Positions 33,114-45,080 of a stretch of 64,000 nucleotides of DNA are shown one piece after another (the first letter of the stretch is position 1; each line of letters opens with the position of its first letter). This DNA is from Microplitis mediator (taxonomy: Eukaryota > Arthropoda > Insecta > Hymenoptera > Braconidae), in NCBI RefSeq assembly GCF_029852145.1, contig NC_079973.1, positions 8,576,385-8,640,384 on the forward strand. Reading direction: 5' to 3'. The notes below the pieces were generated by a model. The model made no database searches, was not told where the DNA came from, and saw only the letters and a list, made by a program, of their open reading frames with translations. The position numbers and the translations under genes are program-made.

Positions 33114-34369
33114 CTGTTTCAACTTAAGCAACTATTTTTTTTTTTTTTGAAGAACTTTGAAAACTCGAAAGGGTATCTTAAAATATGGTGACAGTCAAAA
33201 TTTGAGTTCTTAATATTGATATTTAGAGGTGGCTGTTGATAATTTTCGATTTTTTATTTAGTAACATGGTAAATAATACATAACTTCCGAAAAAATCAAG
33301 ATACAAAAAATCTCTCTTTGTACATTTTGTAGTGGCGAGTGGGATCCCCCGCCATTTTGTGCCTTAAAACATCATGGCGACCACAAAAAGCTCGCAGATT
33401 AGAGATCACTAAGTGATGAATGAGGGCAAGTGCTTATAATGGCGAGTTCTGGGATCATAGTGATTATATTCCTAAGTGGAGGTAGCCCTTATGGGTTGGG
33501 GAAGAACTTGCGCACCCCACCACTAAACCTAAGCAAGCAGTTCACCAGAGCTGAAGTCTGGTACCATGGGGGATCCATTCCAAGCCCCACTTCGACCAGA
33601 GATGGGAGGAGTGTATGGGTCCAAATGAGGTCGGACTCGTGGTGGTTGTTGGTGAGACACCCACATGCAATGCATGCCTAATGGGTAAGTTAATGTGAGC
33701 TTATGCTCACATTTCGCTTTTATAATATATGGTAGTGCTAAAAATAGGGACCACACGCAACGCGAGTATGCCCAAAAGGGTGAGGTATCGGCTTCCGGTC
33801 GGCGGAGGCGGACTTAGGTCCCGTTACATTAATTAATTGTACATTTTGTAGAAAATTTACTGATCTACAAAAAAGGTCTTTTACTATTTTTGCATAAATT
33901 CAACTATTCACAAGATATCTGACGACAAAGTTTAATACAATTCGAAGAACTTGTATTTGCTGGTTCTGAATTTATATCATGACAACTAATGAGAATTCAG
34001 AAATTTTCAATACCATTATTTGTCGGAAATCGAATGATCTACAAAAAAAGTCTCTTATCATATTTTGATATATCGATCTGTTCAAAAGCTATTGGAGCTT
34101 AAAGTCAAGTTAGAGTAAATTTAGAAATCTTTTTACTTTTCCGACGAAACTACCGGACATCATAAAATGTCATAAGATCTTTTTTGTAGATTTATTTACG
34201 TCTTATTTACCATGTGACTAAATGAAAAATCAAAAATTATCAACAGCCACCTCTAAATATCAATATTAAGAACTCAAATTTTGACTGACACCATATTTTA
34301 AGATACCCTTTCGATTTTTCAAAGTTCTTCAAAAAAAAAAAAAAAATAGTTGCTTAAATTGAAACAGTC
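33114..34369. mobile_element. GACTG-type foldback element, interrupted
   Basis: TA flanks both sides. The left end GACTGTTTCAACTTAAGCAA mirrors the right end TTGCTTAAATTGAAACAGTC. Inner words, such as TATTTAGAGGTGGCTGTTGA on the left, reappear inverted near 34240. The 504-bp insertion at 33333-33836 interrupts it. Confidence 0.8.
33333..33836. mobile_element. 504-bp insertion with 15-bp target duplication
   Basis: TTGTACATTTTGTAG occurs at 33318-33332 and again at 33837-33851, so the sequence between was inserted. The insert is much more GC-rich than its host, starts TGGCGAGTGGGATCC and ends in CATTAATTAA, a short AT-rich tail. A duplication of this length with a 3' tail fits target-primed reverse transcription of a SINE or 5'-truncated LINE. 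I see no RT motif in it. Confidence 0.7.
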
Positions 34370-35086
34370 TAATATCTATATTAACCTGATTAAAAAAATC
34401 GACTACTTTTTTTTCTTTTAAAGCCTGCATTGAAGTAACTTCAGAGTACTGAAAAAAGATGCAACCATCAAATTCGGTTTATTCGTTTGATTGTATACGA
34501 TTAATCATCATATTTTTAATTACAACTTATTTGACACTGATGAAGTATAAAGAATAAATAGATGTCAGTATAAATAATTAGAATTACCAAACTATTGAAA
34601 ATATAATTTCTATGAAATAAAATAAAATTTGTGAGAATAAAAACAAATAAATCAACAAAAACAGAAGCTGTGCGGGAAAACATATTTTTATAGATGTTAG
34701 AAAATTTTCCGCACAAACGGTCGTTGTGGATTCGAAGTAGTATAGAAAAGATACAACCAACACCTCGAGGCAAATAATATACCTGCTCATATCTCTCGTT
34801 TTATATTGTGAAAATGATGATAAAAAAATACTTGTTATATGGTTGCTTTGCTCTTCCGACCACTGTGGAGTTTTGAGGATGACGCCTAATAAGTGGGTTA
34901 GCACTGCAGCCCGCAGCATAGAAAACTTTTCTATGGATGTGAACGCATAGCTTGAAATGAGAAACTCTATTTTGTTTTTCAATATGTAGATGTAGAACTC
35001 CAGGTCAATTCTGTGTTTCTAACAAGATTTGTTTTATATAAATATCATTCTATTAGAAGAATTAAGCATATATAATTTAGTTACTA
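34370..35086. other. unassigned AT-rich DNA
   Basis: CTGATTAAAAAAATCGACTA at 34386 resembles the left end of the GACTG family. No gene seen. Confidence 0.4.
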
Positions 35087-35601
35087 CACTGTAAAAAGAG
35101 CGGTGTTAAAAATGGAATCATTTTAACTCCGCCCGGTGTTAAAATAAAACTACACCGGTGTTAAAAATACCGGTGTTAAATCGGGGTAACCGGTGTAAAA
35201 GCGGAGTAAAATCGGTGTAAAGGCGGGGTAACCGGTGTAAAAGCAGGGTAAACTGCGTCCGCTTGAATTATTAACTTTAAAGATTATAAAACACAAAAAA
35301 TGTCAGTTCTTTATGAAAATTAATAAAGAATATCATTTATTAACAAGTATAGTGATCGAGTAAGTAAAAATATTCACAAAGTAAAATATTTTAACACTGG
35401 TAAAGAATATCTACACCGGCGGCGGCGTTATTTTAACACCGGTCTAGAATATTTACACCGGTGGCGGCGTTATTTTAACACCGGCCTAGAATATTTACAC
35501 CGGTGACGGCGTTATTTTCACACCGCTTTCAGGGGTAAATTTAACACCGATAATTTTAACACCTACACCGTTTGGACTTACCCCGGTGATTTTTTACAAA
35601 G
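35087..35601. mobile_element. CACTGTAAAA-type TIR element with GGTGTTAAA words
   Basis: TA-bounded. Left end CACTGTAAAAAGAGCGGTGT, right end CCCCGGTGATTTTTTACAAAG. Arrays of ACCGGTGTTAAA/TTTAACACCGGT lie in opposite orientation in the two arms. The interior shares GTGATCGAGTAAGTAAAAAT with the element at 63041-63395. Confidence 0.75.
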
Positions 35602-36544
35602 TAGTTTATATAAATTTCTCTTCGTGTACATGAAAAAATTGAATTGATAATTATTTAAAAGATTATTATACGTAGTAATGAAATTCGTATAAATGACAAT
35701 AAAAAAAAGGATTCAAGTATCAACATCAGATGAAACTTAGAATTTACCCGAATAGCTCTATTCAAAACGACAGCTGCAAGTGCTAGGTTGTAAAGACATG
35801 TTGAAACTTGTATTGCATAGTAAAGTGAGTGTGGAAGTAATTGTTGAGCAAGTGATCGAGTAAACAACTCCTGGTGTAGTTATGTTTCGTTTCAATTCTT
35901 CACCAACGAGTTCTACGTGTATACACGTACATCAGCTTGAATGATGCTTGTGGTTGAGCTTGTTGCAAATGAGCATGCCGAAAATTCAAAGGAAAATGTA
36001 TATATACATTTATATAGAACACGATTTCAGTTCAACAGTATCAGCATCAGCAGACATACTATGTACAGCTCTGTGTAGCGGAACAAAATTAACTTTGTAT
36101 CATTAGCGTTTGATGGTAGGATAGATCTCATATACATTTATACCCTTCTCTGCCTTATTGCAACACTGTCTGTCTGGACAGTAAATTTCCATAAATTGAT
36201 AGAGTGCCAGCATATTCAAAATAAACACTGTATACAGAATGAAGAATAATTTAATTTTTGTTTACTAAAGTAATGAGGAAAAGAACTCTAAGATAATATT
36301 TATGTTAAATTCAATGGAAAATTCAACAATAATAACAAAAACAAGAAACAATAGTTAACGATGTATATATGGTACTCGACACTTTAATAATACTCCAACT
36401 GAAATTACGTTGATTATATACAATGATACAATATGGTGGATAGATTACAGAGTTATCCTTTTATTTTATGAGCTGTCTCACAAACAATGGCCAAACGCTA
36501 ATGCAATCGTTAGCTGCTCAAATTATATACCTACATATATAGGA

Positions 36545-36545
<1 letters not shown>

Positions 36546-36586
<41 letters not shown>
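36546..36586. repeat. AT microsatellite
   Basis: Uninterrupted AT run. Confidence 0.9.
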
Positions 36587-36591
<5 letters not shown>

Positions 36592-36827
36592 CTGTAGATC
36601 ATATGAGAGTCCGTGAAAGCACGAAAACGCATCCTTGCCAATTATCTCGACTCTTGCCCGCGGGCGTGACTATTCCGACAAAATGAAAACCTATGAGTTT
36701 TCTACGATTGCTTCCTCTCCAATTGTTCATCAAAGAGATAAATTTTAGAATACATGCTTCATTGTACAGAGCAGATGAATTGCCCACGGGCTATTCTTTT
36801 AATGCCATTTTATACTGTATTCATTAA

Positions 36828-36829
<2 letters not shown>

Positions 36830-36888
<59 letters not shown>
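36830..36888. repeat. AT microsatellite
   Basis: Uninterrupted AT run of about 58 bp. Confidence 0.9.
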
Positions 36889-36890
<2 letters not shown>

Positions 36891-37789
36891 GTACATATAC
36901 ATAAAGATGGGAAGAAAAACTATAAATCAATTTATAAACTTTGTCATTTCTTCTTTCTCACTCTTCGATTTTCCTTCTTCTGCTTATTCAGCGATTGCTT
37001 TAAAGACAAATTGAATTTTTCGTGGTTTCAACTTATATATATATATACAAACTCCGTGATAAGAGATGTAGTATAGCATAGAGCGAGTAATTGGCTGGTG
37101 GCAAACAGTGAGATCAACGTCCAGAGGCGTGTATATCCAGTACACAAAACTCTAAAGCAATACGATGTTGAACAAGGAGGGGGATAAAGTTTTCAAACTG
37201 TATATCCACGCCGTTAACTCAATGGCTAACGAGCAATGGTGCGGGTATCTCAACGAATCAAAACTCCCAATGCTCTCAATGATGTGAATCTCAACGGTAT
37301 AACATATAAAACGAAAAAATAAATAAGATAAAATACAAACAAATCTTTAATAAATATTGAATCAACTCGGGAAAAGTTTGAATAAGACTTTTTTTTTAAT
37401 CTTAATAATATTTCTTGTGTACTTTGGATTTTCCAGGATCTCTTGTATATTTAATATTGAAATGGTTCATGCATCTAAAAATAGATGGCCAACAAAGGTT
37501 ATCAATTGGTGGTGTGCAAATTTTCTACTTGACTTTGGAGTGCATCAACTCTATAACAACCCAGTTTATTGTTCCATCAACTCTTCCAGATATAGTTAAT
37601 GTATTCAGAGTGCCCAATATTTTACATTCACATAAATTGATTAAATTTAAATGTAAAAAATTTCATACCTGATTATTTATTTATACTAGATTTATAGTTT
37701 GGAATAGATCTTAGAACATCTCTGAAGATTTTGGCCGATCGTCGATAATTTGAAACCTATGTTAATCTCTAAAGAGCTCCAATAATCTT

Positions 37790-38300
37790 AAGTCGCACAA
37801 GTTCAAGGACCCTTGAATAAATTGACGAGTATTGAGTCCCATATAACTGGGCAAAAGTTGAAGAAAAAGCTTTTGCAGAAACTAAAGAGGCTTTGTTAAA
37901 AGCTGCAACATTATCATTACCACGACCAGACTTGCCATATCGCTTGTATACTGATGCCAGTAATACTGGATTGGGTTCAATTCTTAGTATGATTTAGAGT
38001 TTCATCGAAAAAATTTAATTATCGATCTAAGTCAAAAGTTAAATAAAGCAGAAATGAATTATACAACAACTGAGAAAGAATGTCTCGCTGTTGTGTGGTC
38101 CTTACAGAAATTACGAGGCTATATTAAAGGTTTACCAGTCAAATAATACAATAATAAATGTAATTTAAATTTCCCGGTTCCAGAATTAGCACTAAAATAT
38201 TCGGGGCCTGTCGTTGATTCTAATATTTTAAGTCCTCTAGTAGTTGAACTAAAAGACACTGCCGGTAACAACATTGTCACATATTATCACAAAGATTGAA
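37790..38300 (+). pseudogene. decayed Gypsy pol fragment (RT tail, RNase H, integrase C-terminus)
   Basis: Short conserved pieces appear in the order found in the intact Pol of this window but in shifting frames with stops: PLNKLT near 37808, an RNase H start reading LPYRLYTDASNTGLGS near 37940, NYTTTEKECLAVVW near 38060, and an integrase C-terminal piece reading KYSGPVVDSNILSPLVVELK near 38195. Most of the integrase is deleted between the last two. It is a different lineage from the intact copy, but the piece order and several words are shared. Confidence 0.75.
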
Positions 38301-38362
38301 AAATTCCAAGACGGTCTCGAAAACGTAACTGATTATTTTCAATATATTTTAGATCAAACATC

Positions 38363-39540
38363 ATGAAAGTAACAATATTTGAAGACACAGGATCAAATAC
38401 TGAAACTCAGAATCATGAATCAGAGAGTGAGGTATCTGATACGGAGGCATCATCAACTCATCCAGTCATCCAATCATCTAATTCATTGTCACCTCCATCA
38501 AAAAATATTACGACGTCCACACCTGAGTTATCATCTACTACTGAAGCTGTACCATCAACTTCATCAAAAGCTTTACAAATAATAGCTGCAACAACATCGT
38601 CACCGAATCGGTTTACTGGATCCCAATTTTCGTTACCGCCATGGCAGACTACCCCGAGTTTGGAGTTTAATCGTCCATCATCTGCACTATACCAAAAGAG
38701 TACAAATACTACGCCAGCGTCAGTAATGTTGGAAACACTAACGAAATTCATGAAAGACGGGTTGCAATCTTCACGCTCGCATTGATCGTGTTATGAATCA
38801 ACGTTTTTCAGCAATATCAATAGCATCTGTACTAGCACGATTTGACACTCAGTGGATGCAACGTATTGATGACAGATTAGAGGGCCTTCAAACCGTCATT
38901 TCAGATCTCAAGTCACAGTCGGAGTTCTTGAAAATCCCTCCAACTGCACAAGAATTTATCTCGATCACCAACCTTACGGCTCAACTTCATCAGCTGAGTG
39001 AGCAGATTCAACAAAGTCAGCAGTAGATGATAACAAAAATCCAACCGCCAAGCCCAAAGGAATTTACTAAGAAACTTCAAGCTGTCAACGTCGGGACTCA
39101 GTTCATTGACACTGGAGTCAGTTGCCAGACAACTCAAACATCGGTACTCAAACATTGGTACAACACCTTTTCAACAAAAACGTTGTCGAATTACTTGCTT
39201 GTCAGTCTTCAGCCTGCGGTCCAAATTCAGGACATAAAATTCGAGAGGAAATTGTCATGAATATATTTTTGGGGAGACTGGATCAAATTCTGCTAAATGC
39301 TACGCCAGGAAAAGTTAGGCAAGCCAATTTAGTCCGAACATCACAAATTTCTGCATCGAAAGCCTCGACTGCGGTCGTGCTAGAATCAGACACGTTGCCG
39401 AGGTTTGTTGTGGGCCTGTAACTGACGAACTACGTGCTAAAGCGGGATTGCGTGTTTGTTCCCGTCCTCCGACTCCAAAAACGCATAAGCATCCGGAAGG
39501 ATCTCGAGATTTCATCAGGATCATCTACGTTGCATGAAAT
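38363..39540 (+). pseudogene. broken third-ORF-like region of the decayed Gypsy element
   Basis: About 60 nt after the Pol end lies an ATG following CAATATATTTTAG. The first frame (140 codons, 38363-38785) is S/T/P-rich and ends in an early stop. Reading continues in other frames: a helical stretch with DTQWMQRIDDRLEGLQTVI (38793-39026), then QFIDTGVSCQTTQT, then QANLVRTSQISASKAST and VCSRPPTPKTHKHPEG near 39450-39510. Breaks include at least three frame changes or stops. No envelope features. The function is unknown; the position matches the third ORF of the intact element. Confidence 0.5.
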
Positions 39541-39660
39541 AAACCAACAAAAGTTATCAGTTATGGAAAGATGTACTTCAATAAATCAAATATATAATTA
39601 GCGGCTTGGGGGGCCGTCGTATCCTGGTCTTCTTTATATATCGACATATTTTTGTACAAG

Positions 39661-40047
39661 CCCGATGAAAAAAGATTTTATACAATTGTATAAAATTATA
39701 TACAAAAAATGGCCCGATCCAATTGTATACAACTGTATAGAAATTGTATACAATTCTATACAAATTGTATACAAGTCTATATAATTATATACAATTTTAT
39801 ACAAATTATCTACAATTCTATATAATTATATACAATTCTATATAATTGCAATATATAGAATTGTATATAATTATATAGAATTGTATACAACTTGTATAGA
39901 ATTGTATACAATTTCTATACAAATTGTATACAATTGGATCGGGCCATTTTTTCTATCCAATTATATATAGTCTATGTATAATTATATATCGTCCATATAT
40001 AATTGATATATAATTCTATACAATTGTATAAAATCTTTTTTCATCGG
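39661..40047. mobile_element. CCCGATGAAAAAAG foldback element, copy 1
   Basis: CCCGATGAAAAAAGATTTTA at the left mirrors AAAATCTTTTTTCATCGG at the right. The body is dense in TATACAATTGTATA-type palindromes and contains GGCCCGATCC near 39710 mirrored by GGATCGGGCC near 39936. AAG occurs directly outside both ends. Homologous to 60221-60577 over its whole length. Confidence 0.8.
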
Positions 40048-41072
40048 AAGTCTGCTTTTATCAAGAAGAAAAGTGTAATTTGTTAAAAATGAAAACAAAT
40101 ACTTTTATAAAATTATAACATATTTACTTTCAAGCTAAAAAAGTAAAAATAAAATATGTGTTCATATGAAGAAGAGTGTTTTTATTTTTCTTTATGTATT
40201 TCGACGTACCATTTAAAAATTTTCTCGTCAACTTATCTTTTGTTTTCTCTTATTTCTACAGTAACCACGGCGGCTTTGATTGTCAGGGCTACAACCCAGT
40301 AGCTGTTTGTCGTGTAACTTTCGAAAGCTCTTCTGTATAGGTACCCGTGTTACTGTCTCACACACAGCCCGAATGTTCGGTTTAGAGTAAAGTGTAGTAT
40401 AGATAGAAAGTCTCGTTTGTGACATGTTGAAATGCTGAAAGTACCAGCACAGCAGTATAAGCAGTAAAGTAAGCTTTGAACTGTTGAACTGTATAACACG
40501 TACATACAGTTGCTAGGCCACGTGTCAAACAATTTCGTTTGATTTCATCTCAGTTCAATGAGTCAGTAAAATTAAAAAAATAAATAATAAATTAAATCTT
40601 TACATATAAATATTTTAATATTATTTTTAGAAGATAAAATAGATCGGCAATAATTATTGAAATATAAGTTAAGATAAAAAATTTTAATTATAAAATTTAA
40701 TATCATATATTTAAAACGATAAAGATATAATATTAATTTTTGTTAGATTATTTATTTATTTTTTTTTTCATCTCAACAGTCATTGATTTATTTATTTTCA
40801 TCGTTATCAATTATCTATTTTTCTTTCAGTCGCATTGTCAACGAGACACTTTCAAATGTCAAACTATTCATTAGTTTCGCTGAGGGATTCCTTCATTCAA
40901 CACTAGGTATACTTAACTTATAAGGACCGAGACACTGAAAAATACGTGAACAATGGAAGGTTAATAATAGGTTTTAAGTTTTATTCATGAGGTAACTAGA
41001 CTGGGAGGTTGCGATATACTTAGGTAAATTTAATGGACGTAATTAAATTTTACTTTTATTAATCTAATGTCT
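40048..41072. other. unassigned AT-rich DNA
   Basis: Two short minus-strand ORFs without motifs; no boundaries found. Confidence 0.45.
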
Positions 41073-41732
41073 CGAGTCAAAATTTAAATCGTAGATTGAA
41101 CGTACTAAACGTTGAAAACATAAATTCAACCTTTGAAGACGTAAATAGCCGTAAAAACGTATTTTAGATGTAGTTGACGTATGAAAACGTAAATGACATA
41201 CGTAATCGTAGATATAACCTTTCAAAACTTGCAATTAAAAAACTTAAACTATATCGGAAACATTTCATTGGCAAAAATACATGTCTAGCAGTCAGAAGAC
41301 GAGAAATAGAAATTTTCTCTTTTGGGTCTTACAGACTACCTAGTAGCTAGAAGACCAAAAATAAAAATTCTCAACAGCTGTGGTATATTTTGGGCCTTGT
41401 GAGACAGTACTCTACTGATGGCTAATTTCTTATGCTCCGTTGGGTCTTACAGACTACTTAGAAGCTGGGAAACAAGAAATTAAAATTTTCAGCAGCTTTT
41501 GAAAATTATTTTGGAGCCTTGCAAGAGATAACTCTAGACTCTATACTCTCTAAACTAACTCACGAGCCATCAATAGATTTATCTCCTAAATCTACGATTA
41601 CGCAAGTCTTATTTACGTTTTCGTACGTCAACTACGTCTAAAATACGTTTTTACCGCTAATTACGTTTTCAAAGGTTGAATTTACGTTTTCAACGTCTAG
41701 TACGTGCAATCTACGATTTAAATTTCGACTCG
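41073..41732. mobile_element. foldback element with AAACGT ladder
   Basis: Left arm CGAGTCAAAATTTAAATCGT mirrors right arm ACGATTTAAATTTCGACTCG. Arms extend about 150 bp each. AAACGT/ACGTAA words recur every 12-25 bp in the arms. The centre holds two direct copies of a roughly 115-bp unit sharing GGGTCTTACAGACTAC (near 41325 and 41442). Confidence 0.75.
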
Positions 41733-41920
41733 GGCTTCTTTCATCTTCGAGTTGTATGATCAACAAACACATCAGTTGCATTAATAACCAGTTAAATATC
41801 TTGTTTAGTTCCTGTGTGCTATGATACAAATAATTATATAGTATTCCTATTTCCATGTATTCCTCTTCAATGAAGAATCTTTAATCATGCCGTAAATCAT
41901 GGCAAAAGTCATGTTGTAAT

Positions 41921-42455
41921 CCGGGTCAAAGAAATAACTTGATTTTGACTGCTATAATTTTTTTGACTTGCATTTAACTTAGTTAACTTGATTTCTGCTA
42001 CACTTACATTTTTAACTACAATATGATTTTTGTAACTTAGAAATTTAGGTCAAATTAAAGTCACATTGACTTGGATTTGACTTAAATAACTTAAATTTAA
42101 GTCATCTAAGTCAAAACCAAGAAAACGTGACTTTAATTTGACTTGGTTGGCGTAAATCGGTACTAAGTAAGACATCTTAATCAAAAGCAAGTCAAAATGT
42201 GTTTTCATATCTTGAAATGTGTTTTTCATTTATTAAAAGAAAAAACTTAAACTTGACTTGCTTTTCCAGGTTAAAAATAAAACTTGATGTAGACTTGGTC
42301 GTCTAAAATCGTGACAAAGTAAGCCAGTTGAGTCTAAATCAAGGCGAATTCACCTTGTTTTAGATTAAACTGGCTTACTTACCGGTTTGTCTAGCAGGAC
42401 GGTTTATTTTCAATTTTTAAAATTACGCCAATTTCAAGTTAATTTTTTGACCTGG
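41921..42455. mobile_element. CCGGGTCAAA-type TIR element
   Basis: Ends CCGGGTCAAA and TTTTGACCTGG. The interior is full of ACTTGATTTTGACT-type words. It contains GTTAAAAATAAAACTTGATG at 42270, nearly identical to the short hairpin at 50562-50645, so the two are related. Confidence 0.6.
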
Positions 42456-43215
42456 GAAATTTCTTGATGAGTTGTTCAATCTAAAGGGTTAAATATAGAA
42501 TGCGGATTTTATTCAAGTATTGATAATTTTAAGAGGATCATATCATTAAAAATTAAAGCAAAAATCGATCTATCGGTTGACCCTGCGGGCCAGCCCCAAA
42601 ACTTCCCGCTGTTTTTGAGCTCCTTGAGCTCAAAAAAATTGTTGTGAATACATTTTCGAGCTTTTCGAGCTCGAAAATACTTTTGTATGCCGTTGTTTTC
42701 GAAAAAAAACTTTGTTTACCATTTTTTCTCCAACGATATCTCTCAGACGAATTGACAGATTGAGACGGTTATGGTGACAATCGACGTGTTCTATTGAGTT
42801 TTAATGCTGATCAGATTTTAGCAATGACTTATGAAGTCGTTTTTGAGAAATTTCAAAAATACTAAAAAAAAAAAATTTTTTTAATTCTTTCGACAACGGT
42901 TTCTCTTGAACGAATGAACCGATTTTGATGGTTGAGGTGGCATTCGATGCGGCTTAGAAAGTTTTAGAGCTGATTGAATTTTTAAATCAATCCATTGAGC
43001 ACTTTAAAAGTTATAAAAAAAAAACATTTTTGAAACAATTTTATTTTTTGAATATCTCCAAACGAGCCCTACCAATCAAGCTCAATTTTTCACAGCTTTT
43101 AGATATTAACAAGTCGTGTCGAATGCCATCTTTACGATCGAAATCGGTTCATCCGCTCAAAAGTTACAGATACTTACATATGTACGTACGTACGTACGTA
43201 CATACATACATACTA

Positions 43216-43590
43216 GACTGGGCCAAAAAAATCGCCTATTTTTTTTTTTTCCGATACTGTAAAAATATTATTCTTTATGACCAAAAAAAATTAATGTGCA
43301 AGTTTGAGCCCTTAAAATTGATATTAAGAGGTGTATCGTTACGACTATTAGTTTTTTGACGGAAATTTTATTTTTTACCAAAACTCGTAAACTATATATC
43401 TAAAAAATTTGAGCAATGTATAATCTTAAAGTAAATTAAATTCCCTACAAAAAATCTATCTTAGTAAATTGACGTAAAACGAGCTGTTCCTTGTAACCGT
43501 GCCTTAAACATTGATTTGTTTTTTAAATTCTTTCTTGCTACTTTGGATTTTTGTAACTACTAGAAGTATTACAATTTTTGGAACGAAGTT
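43216..43590 (+). mobile_element. partial GACTG-type element (left end only)
   Basis: TA then GACTGGGCCAAAAAAATCGC, the same terminus as the right end at 53446-53465. Inner similarity to that element continues (GAGCCCTTAAAATTGATATT). The right end is missing; the stop point is approximate. Confidence 0.5.
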
Positions 43591-44142
43591 CCTGATGGGG
43601 CGTTTAAAGCCTACACTTTAAAAAATTTGCTAAATGAATGCAGAGTGCATAGTTATTTATTTATTTAAATGAGTTTTGGACCTGATCGGTGCGACAAAAT
43701 GTGAAACATTCGAGAAAAGTGTAAAAAAACAATGATTTTTAAAAATATTTTTTCGATAGTATTATTTAAACTAACGAAACAATTGCAATAAAGTCTGTAG
43801 CGATTGAAAGAGATTACAAAATAGTAGACTTGGTTTAATTTTGAGTACCATTGATATATTAAGCAGGGAGTTATCCTTAAAAAATAAGGACAATCGTCAT
43901 TTTTTAAATATTTCATCGTCGATAATATCTTTCGAACTAATAGACCGATTTTGGTATTTGAGGTGGCATTCGGCACAATTTTTTAGCCTCTAACGCTCAA
44001 AAATTTTCGAAAACAATCAATTCAATGTTTTTCATTTTAATCGAAAAACACACTTTTTTGAAATGTTTGCATTAACGATTTCTTCTGAACAAATAATTCA
44101 ATTTTGATGATCGAGGTGGCATTTGGCACGGCATAGAGTTTG

Positions 44143-44790
44143 TTTATTTATTTATTTAGCAATAAACCCAACAGCCATAGCCAATTACAGGGTTACTTTT
44201 ACATAAATATACAAAAAACAAAAATATATTTGCGGGCAGAAGATGTGCCTCCGAATAGAAGTAAATATAATTTTTAATATTGCAATATTGTATAGTAAAA
44301 AAATAATAACAAAATAAAATTATTAATTTTTCCTTAAACACATACATAATAATAGATTTAGCACAGTGAAGTTACTATTTTGTCAAGTAATGCATTTGAT
44401 AAGCCCGTAGGACTGTCCATTATGTCAAGCAATCGTTCCCGCTCACAGAAACGGTTAACAGAGACAGAGATCCGAAATATTGGCGCTGACTGTGCCAGGT
44501 TAGTAGTAGCTTGAGGTATATACAGAGGAACCGGGTTCCTTCGGTTAAACATGGTTACTCCAAAACAAAACATAGGAGCTGAGAGCAGTCTATCATGTTG
44601 TTAAAAAATTTAGCCGAAAAAGAGACTTCAGCACACAGGCGCTTTTCTTGCAGCATATAAACTTATTTTCATCACATAGAGCAATGTCAGAAACACCACG
44701 CGGTGGATTCTGACCTGTCCTCTTCCAGCACAAAAATTTAAGAAATCTCCTCTGAACACGCTCAATCTTGGAAGAGCTCAAGAGCTGATT
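44143..44790 (-). pseudogene. 5'-truncated LINE 3' end (Jockey/CR1-like)
   Basis: On the minus strand the frame from 44787 reads KIERVQRRFLKFLCWKR and then PPRG, the stretch that follows the RT domain in Jockey/CR1-type ORF2. A stop and frame change near 44580 are followed by a frame with NRRNPVPLYIPQATTN, matching the C-terminal end of such proteins. The 3' end is a (TAAA)n tail (44143-44158 on the plus strand as TTTATTTATTTA). It is inserted in an AACTTCCCGC repeat, whose sequence continues on both sides. Non-functional. Confidence 0.65.
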
Positions 44791-45080
44791 AGATTTAGGA
44801 ATCAATCCATGGAACAAGTTAGAAGTTATTTGAAAAACGTTTTTTAAAAAATTTCATTTTTCAAATAACTCCGAGCAGACTATACTTATTAAGCTTCATT
44901 ATTCATATATGAGAGGAACTAATAAGCCGCGTCGAATACCACCTCAAAGATCGAAATCGGTTACTCCGTTCAAAAGTTATAAATACGTACATATACAGTT
45001 GAAAACTCGGTTATCGAAAATCGAACCGAAACCAATAATTTCCCTTCTTTTAAAAAATTTTTAAATTTCTTAACGAGAAG

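Larger units (their letters stand above)
35602..37789. other. AT-rich DNA with two AT microsatellites
   Basis: AT runs at 36546-36586 and 36830-36888. Otherwise only short frames without motifs. Confidence 0.5.
42560..45080 (-). repeat. AACTTCCCGC dispersed repeat, composite minus-strand copy
   Basis: In reverse complement it starts at about 45080 with AACTTCTCGTTAAGAAATTT and ends at about 42560 with GGGTCAACCGATAGATCGAT. Internal tandem units (AACCGATTTTGATGGTTGAG, GGTGGCATTCGATGCGGCTT) recur at 42900, 43940 and 44100. It is interrupted by a GACTG-type left end at 43216 and by the LINE fragment at 44143-44790. Confidence 0.65.

Noticed and set aside
37357..37672. Overlapping 80-86-codon ORFs as a protease fragment of the decayed Gypsy element
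   Set aside because: No clear DTG/DSG box in either frame; similarity too weak to support.
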